Assembly: GCA_030448265.1 (NCBI GenBank)
Contig: JAUJNG010000018.1
Location: 62,001 to 126,000 of the forward strand
Direction of reading: 5' to 3'
Source: Abditibacterium sp.
GTDB taxonomy: Bacteria > Armatimonadota > Abditibacteriia > Abditibacteriales > Abditibacteriaceae
DNA length: 64,000 bases
Under the pieces are notes generated by a model, which was not told the DNA's origin, did not search any database, and worked only from the letters and a program-made list of their open reading frames with translations. The first letter of the stretch is position 1. Each line of letters opens with the position of its first letter. Shown one piece after another: positions 60,854-64,000 of this stretch. The translations under genes and the position numbers were made by a program.

Positions 60854-61249
60854 TTAGAATCCGCTCGAAGCGCACGAACCGCAGCCACCAGCCGCAGCCG
60901 GTTCGGCTTCGCCTTCGGCGCCTTCTTTGGGCGTGAAACTGGTGCCGCAGCCGCAGCTTGAGGCCGCATTGGGGTTGTCGATTTTGAAGCCGCCGCCCAT
61001 CATGTTATCGACGAAATCGATGTTGGCGCCTTCCAAATACTGCGCCGAGCGCGGATCGACGATGACGCCCACGCCGTTAATCGAAAACTGCTGGTCGCCT
61101 TCCATCGGCTCTTCTTCGAGGGTCATGCCGTATTGAAAACCGGAGCAGCCGCCGCCCGAAACGAAAACGCGCAGCATGGCGTTGGGCTTTTCCTGCGCCT
61201 GGAGCAAGCCGTGAACTTTGGCGGCTGCGGTATCTGTGATGTTGATCAT
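60854..61249 (-). CDS. erpA: A-type iron-sulfur carrier (ErpA/IscA/HesB) with a Cys-rich tail
   Basis: 131 residues; typical A-type carriers are about 107-115. The three cluster-binding Cys are Cys35 (GGGCSGFQY), Cys99 and Cys101 (SSCGCGTSF), and 'GVIVDPRSAQYLEGANIDFVD' is the usual central strand-helix. An extra tail of about 25 residues ends GGCGSCASSG with two further Cys (123, 126). It delivers Fe-S clusters to client enzymes; QueG is one possible client. Own terminator downstream. Confidence 0.92.
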   Translation of the reverse strand: MINITDTAAAKVHGLLQAQEKPNAMLRVFVSGGGCSGFQYGMTLEEEPMEGDQQFSINGVGVIVDPRSAQYLEGANIDFVDNMMGGGFKIDNPNAASSCGCGTSFTPKEGAEGEAEPAAAGGCGSCASSGF

Positions 61250-61360
61250 GGTGTTTTTCTCCTGGGCCGTTGTCGGCTTAAATCCGGCGACCCCCTGCCA
61301 TTTTATAGAGGCGAAGTTGCAAACGCAACATCGGGCGCGACGTTCCTTGCGGCGAAAGCG

Positions 61361-62347
61361 TCAGCGAGCGCGCCAGCGCAAAATTTGATATTGGTCGTTG
61401 ACGGCGTATATCCAGTCGCCCTTGGGTGAAGTCGTCCAAATTTTGGTGCCCTTCGCGGGGCCAGGCAGCGATTGCAAAACCTTACCCGAAGCGGGGTCGC
61501 GCCACTCGAATTTGTCGGTTTTTGCCAATCCGACGCGATTATCCGGCGACCAACCGGCGTTCACCACTGCATCGTCGCTCCATAATTGCTTCCACTGGGA
61601 AGTATCAAAAACGAGCGCGCGCGGTTCGTTATGTTGCCCTCCAACGAGCAGATATTTCCCATCGGGCGAAAATTGAAGTGAATTGGTTCGGCGGCGAACA
61701 ATGACAAAGTCGGGAGAGGGCATCCGTTTTCCGCTTTGCACCTCGTAGCGGCGCACGCGAGCGAGTCCGGCGCGCGAGGATTCCGCACCTGTCGGCTGCA
61801 CTGCGAGCAGCCATTTTCCGCCTGGCGAGAAAATCGCGTCTTGGGAGATCCATTTCGAATAACGCACGCGTCGTTTCAACTGCCCGTCGTTCATGTTCCA
61901 GATGAGAATTCTGCCCCGCTCTTCAATGAAAATTTCGCGGCGCTCCAACGACCAGCCGGTGCTACTTCCGTAATCGAGAAAGACATCGCGCAATACAACC
62001 GCTTTTTCACCAGCTCTGCGCGCGAAGTAAGTTTTCTGCTTATAGTCGTCGCGCCATAAACGGGGAAATGTATCTCTCCCGCGTTGGGCATGGAAAGCCT
62101 GCCTCTCAGCCGACAGGTGTTGACTTTGGCCGTTGGAGGCGAAAGAGTGAACAATGAAAGTTTCCTCAGCAAACAAAAAGTCGCGCGCCCACAAAAAACG
62201 CCCATCGCGCGATACGCGAAACTCGGCTGGAAAAATTCTCAATTGTCCAAACACCTTCGGTCGCCACGACGCCAATTCCCTCATCCAAAACGCCGCGCCC
62301 ACCATCGCCGCGAGGCCAATTCCCAGCGCCCATTTTCGTCTTTTCAT
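61361..62347 (-). CDS. Membrane-anchored beta-propeller-like protein, paralogue 1
   Basis: 328 residues from ATG 62347. N-terminal helix (KWALGIGLAAMVGAAFWMREL) anchors the protein. The rest has repeated WD40/TolB-like blades: FRVSRDGRFLWARD, 'AIFSPGGKWLLAVQ', LQFSPDGKYLLVGGQ, VFDTSQWKQLW and 'TTSPKGDWIYAVNDQYQILRWR'. No catalytic motif. Close paralogue of the next gene (shared MVGAA-WMRELASW anchor and C-terminal TTSP--WIYA). Four nt from the upstream paralogue's stop. Confidence 0.8.
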   Translation of the reverse strand: MKRRKWALGIGLAAMVGAAFWMRELASWRPKVFGQLRIFPAEFRVSRDGRFLWARDFLFAEETFIVHSFASNGQSQHLSAERQAFHAQRGRDTFPRLWRDDYKQKTYFARRAGEKAVVLRDVFLDYGSSTGWSLERREIFIEERGRILIWNMNDGQLKRRVRYSKWISQDAIFSPGGKWLLAVQPTGAESSRAGLARVRRYEVQSGKRMPSPDFVIVRRRTNSLQFSPDGKYLLVGGQHNEPRALVFDTSQWKQLWSDDAVVNAGWSPDNRVGLAKTDKFEWRDPASGKVLQSLPGPAKGTKIWTTSPKGDWIYAVNDQYQILRWRAR

Positions 62348-62351
62348 GGTT

Positions 62352-63323
62352 CTACCACGCGCGCCAGCGCACGATCTGCCTTTTCTCGTTCTCCGCATAA
62401 ATCCAGTTCCTATCGGGCGACGTCGTCCACTGTCCCGTGCCCTTAGCCGGATTAAGCAGCGTTTTCAGTAACATCCCCGTTTGCGGTTCGCGCCACTCAA
62501 ATCCGTCGTTTTTGACAATTCCGACACGGCCATCAAGCGAGAACCGCGCGCTTAAAGCCGGTTTCGCGCTCCATAACTGCTTCCAGGTCTTCGCATCGAA
62601 AACCGTGACGCTTTCGCCATCGCCACTTCCGGCCACCAGAAAATACTTCCCGTCGGGCGAAAATTGAAGCGCACGGTCACTAAATTTGCCGAGTGCGGGC
62701 GCAGAACGCGCGCTTTGCACATCGGCGCGGTATAAATCATCAGTTACGCCATCGGATTCTATCCAGAGCAACCATTTTCCATCGGGTGAGAAAATCTGTT
62801 GCTGAGCATGCGAATGGGCATAGTCGATTCGCCGTTTAAACCGTCCGGTTTCCATCTGCCAGATCGAGAGCACGTAGGCATCGACGCTATAAATTTCTTT
62901 GCGCGCCAAAGACCAGCCGAGCGCACCGCCGTATGCCACAATCACACCGCGCAACGCGACCGGCTTTTCCCCTTCCCGACGCAAAAAATAAGTCGTCTGT
63001 TTCTCGGGGTCATACCAATAATTGGGAAAGGTATCGATGCCGTGCGCGGCGTGAAACGCTTGTCCTTCACTCGGCAAAGACGCGCCCCCATTGGGCAAGG
63101 CGGCGGGCCGAGGCGACGGCGGATCGAGCGCGAAAGTTTCCTCCATCAACTCGCCATCGAGCGTCCACAACCAGCGCCCGTCGCGCGAAACGCGCATCTC
63201 ACGCACATTGAAGATCTTATTTCCCACCAACCTTGGAATCCACGACGCCAATTCCCTCATCCACAACGCCGCGCCCACCATCGCCGCGAGGCTCAAGCCC
63301 AGCACCCATTTTCGTTTTGTCAT
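62352..63323 (-). CDS. Membrane-anchored beta-propeller-like protein, paralogue 2
   Basis: 323 residues from ATG 63323, overlapping the upstream frame's stop by ATGA. Same architecture as the neighbour: anchor (KWVLGLSLAAMVGAALWMREL), then blades MRVSRDGRWLWTLD, IFSPDGKWLLWIE, LQFSPDGKYFLVAGS, VFDAKTWKQLW and TTSPDRNWIYAENEKRQIVRWR. Tandem duplication with substantial divergence. Ligand unknown. Confidence 0.8.
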   Translation of the reverse strand: MTKRKWVLGLSLAAMVGAALWMRELASWIPRLVGNKIFNVREMRVSRDGRWLWTLDGELMEETFALDPPSPRPAALPNGGASLPSEGQAFHAAHGIDTFPNYWYDPEKQTTYFLRREGEKPVALRGVIVAYGGALGWSLARKEIYSVDAYVLSIWQMETGRFKRRIDYAHSHAQQQIFSPDGKWLLWIESDGVTDDLYRADVQSARSAPALGKFSDRALQFSPDGKYFLVAGSGDGESVTVFDAKTWKQLWSAKPALSARFSLDGRVGIVKNDGFEWREPQTGMLLKTLLNPAKGTGQWTTSPDRNWIYAENEKRQIVRWRAW

Positions 63324-64000
63324 TTCAACCGCCACTTCCAGATTTTTCCGTCTTTGTCGCACGAAACCGCGAAGGAGCCGTCTGGCGCGAAGGCAAACGG
63401 CTCGGCGCGCGGGCCTGGCAGGGTTTGGACGAGTTTTCTGGTCAGAACATCACGCAGTTCGAGGCCACGGGGAGTGGCGACGGCGAGGTGTTTGGAATCG
63501 GGGGTGAAGTGCAGACCATCTTGCTCCTGCGACGGCACCTGGCGCACAATGGTGTTATCGCGCGAATGCCAGAGGCGAAGATAAGCTCCATTCTCCCAAT
63601 AAAGTTTTCCATCGGGTGACCAGTGAGAAAAAAAATGGTCGTTGGCGTAGGCGCTGAGCTGAATGTCGGCGCGCACAATGGAACCGTCTTTGACGCGGCG
63701 CAACGTCACCTGGTCATCGAACCATTCCAAAAACAGCTTTCCATCCGGCGAAATTTCGGCACGTGAGAACCCGCCAGATCGCGCCTGAAATTGGCTCTGG
63801 AAAGCACCCTGCCGCTTGGCACGTCGAATTGACGAGACGTCTTTTTCGTCACCACGACAAGACGCTTTCCATCGAGCGAAAAACGGGCTTGAAGCGGCCA
63901 GTCGTTGGGATAATTGCGCGCGTCGCGCCACGACTTCTCCAATTTCCCACTTTCCAAATTCAGCAACTGCACTTGGGGAGTGTGAAACCAAAAATCGGGG
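63320..64000 (-). pseudogene. Beta-propeller-like paralogue 3, frameshifted near 63795 and cut by the window edge
   Basis: From the edge, one frame reads PDFWFHTPQVQLLNLESGKL to 'KTSRQFDVPSGRVLSRANF'. The coherent propeller sequence then continues in the next frame from QARSGGFSRAEISPDGKLF to the stop at 63320 (DGKIWKWRLK). A single missing base near 63793-63800 joins them. The gene is co-directional and coupled with paralogue 2. Either a true frameshift or a sequence error; the start lies outside the window. Confidence 0.65.

Overview
The window is GC-rich (roughly 60 percent by eye), densely coded DNA with a Gram-negative-type gene content: a lipoprotein signal, a PEP-CTERM protein, a predicted outer-membrane protein, and a type II pseudopilin of the DUF1559 kind. 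With a large signal-transduction complement and LacI-controlled glycoside hydrolases, this suggests a free-living heterotroph from a lineage such as Armatimonadota, Abditibacteriota or Planctomycetota. That placement is an inference; no rRNA or other decisive marker is present. No transposase, integrase or phage gene was found.

Layout. 1-12.4 kb holds mostly single genes: the end of a HIT protein, a LysM/NlpC endopeptidase, a winged-helix protein of unknown role, a PQQ-type sugar dehydrogenase, an esterase, a FecR protein, an NYN-LOTUS protein, queG and a cupin. 12.5-17.5 kb has tRNA-Leu(CAA), a CHASE2/GAF/PAS histidine kinase and an ABC-2 permease. 17.9-25.1 kb has a thioredoxin/NHL protein, a PEP-CTERM island, and a ppk1-ROK kinase pair. 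25.8-35.3 kb has a frameshifted envelope gene, a glycosyltransferase, and a signalling run: a histidine kinase with an ethylene-receptor-like sensor, a response regulator, a hybrid kinase and an HD-GYP regulator. 35.4-43.5 kb on the minus strand is a carbohydrate locus (LacI, pseudopilin, three-repeat glycosidase, amidohydrolase, Rieske protein, GH2 enzyme) whose promoter carries two matched LacI-type palindromes. 43.6-46.5 kb is a PAS/GGDEF/EAL protein. 46.7-59.9 kb follows the widely conserved order folD-xseA-xseB-ispA-dxs-nadK-recN, interrupted by an EamA, a TPR and a GAF/HD-GYP gene. The end holds endonuclease IV, an ErpA-type protein and three tandem beta-propeller-like paralogues, the last one frameshifted and cut by the window edge.

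The most unusual property is a dense population of long inverted repeats. About twenty gene junctions carry a hairpin with arms of about 16 to 90 bp, several perfect (72, 57, 47 and 36 bp). Arms fall into a few recurring sequence types, loops of different copies share a short core, some copies are nested, and related sequence has entered coding regions in frame (nadK, the queG C-terminus, probably ppk). A second pattern is two insert-like blocks, a GH2 gene and a PEP-CTERM island, each flanked by a duplicated 3' end of the neighbouring gene.

Functionally, the window links cyclic-di-GMP turnover (one GGDEF/EAL and two HD-GYP proteins), phosphorelay signalling, glycan degradation under LacI control, isoprenoid precursor synthesis (dxs, ispA) and DNA repair (xseAB, recN, nfo).
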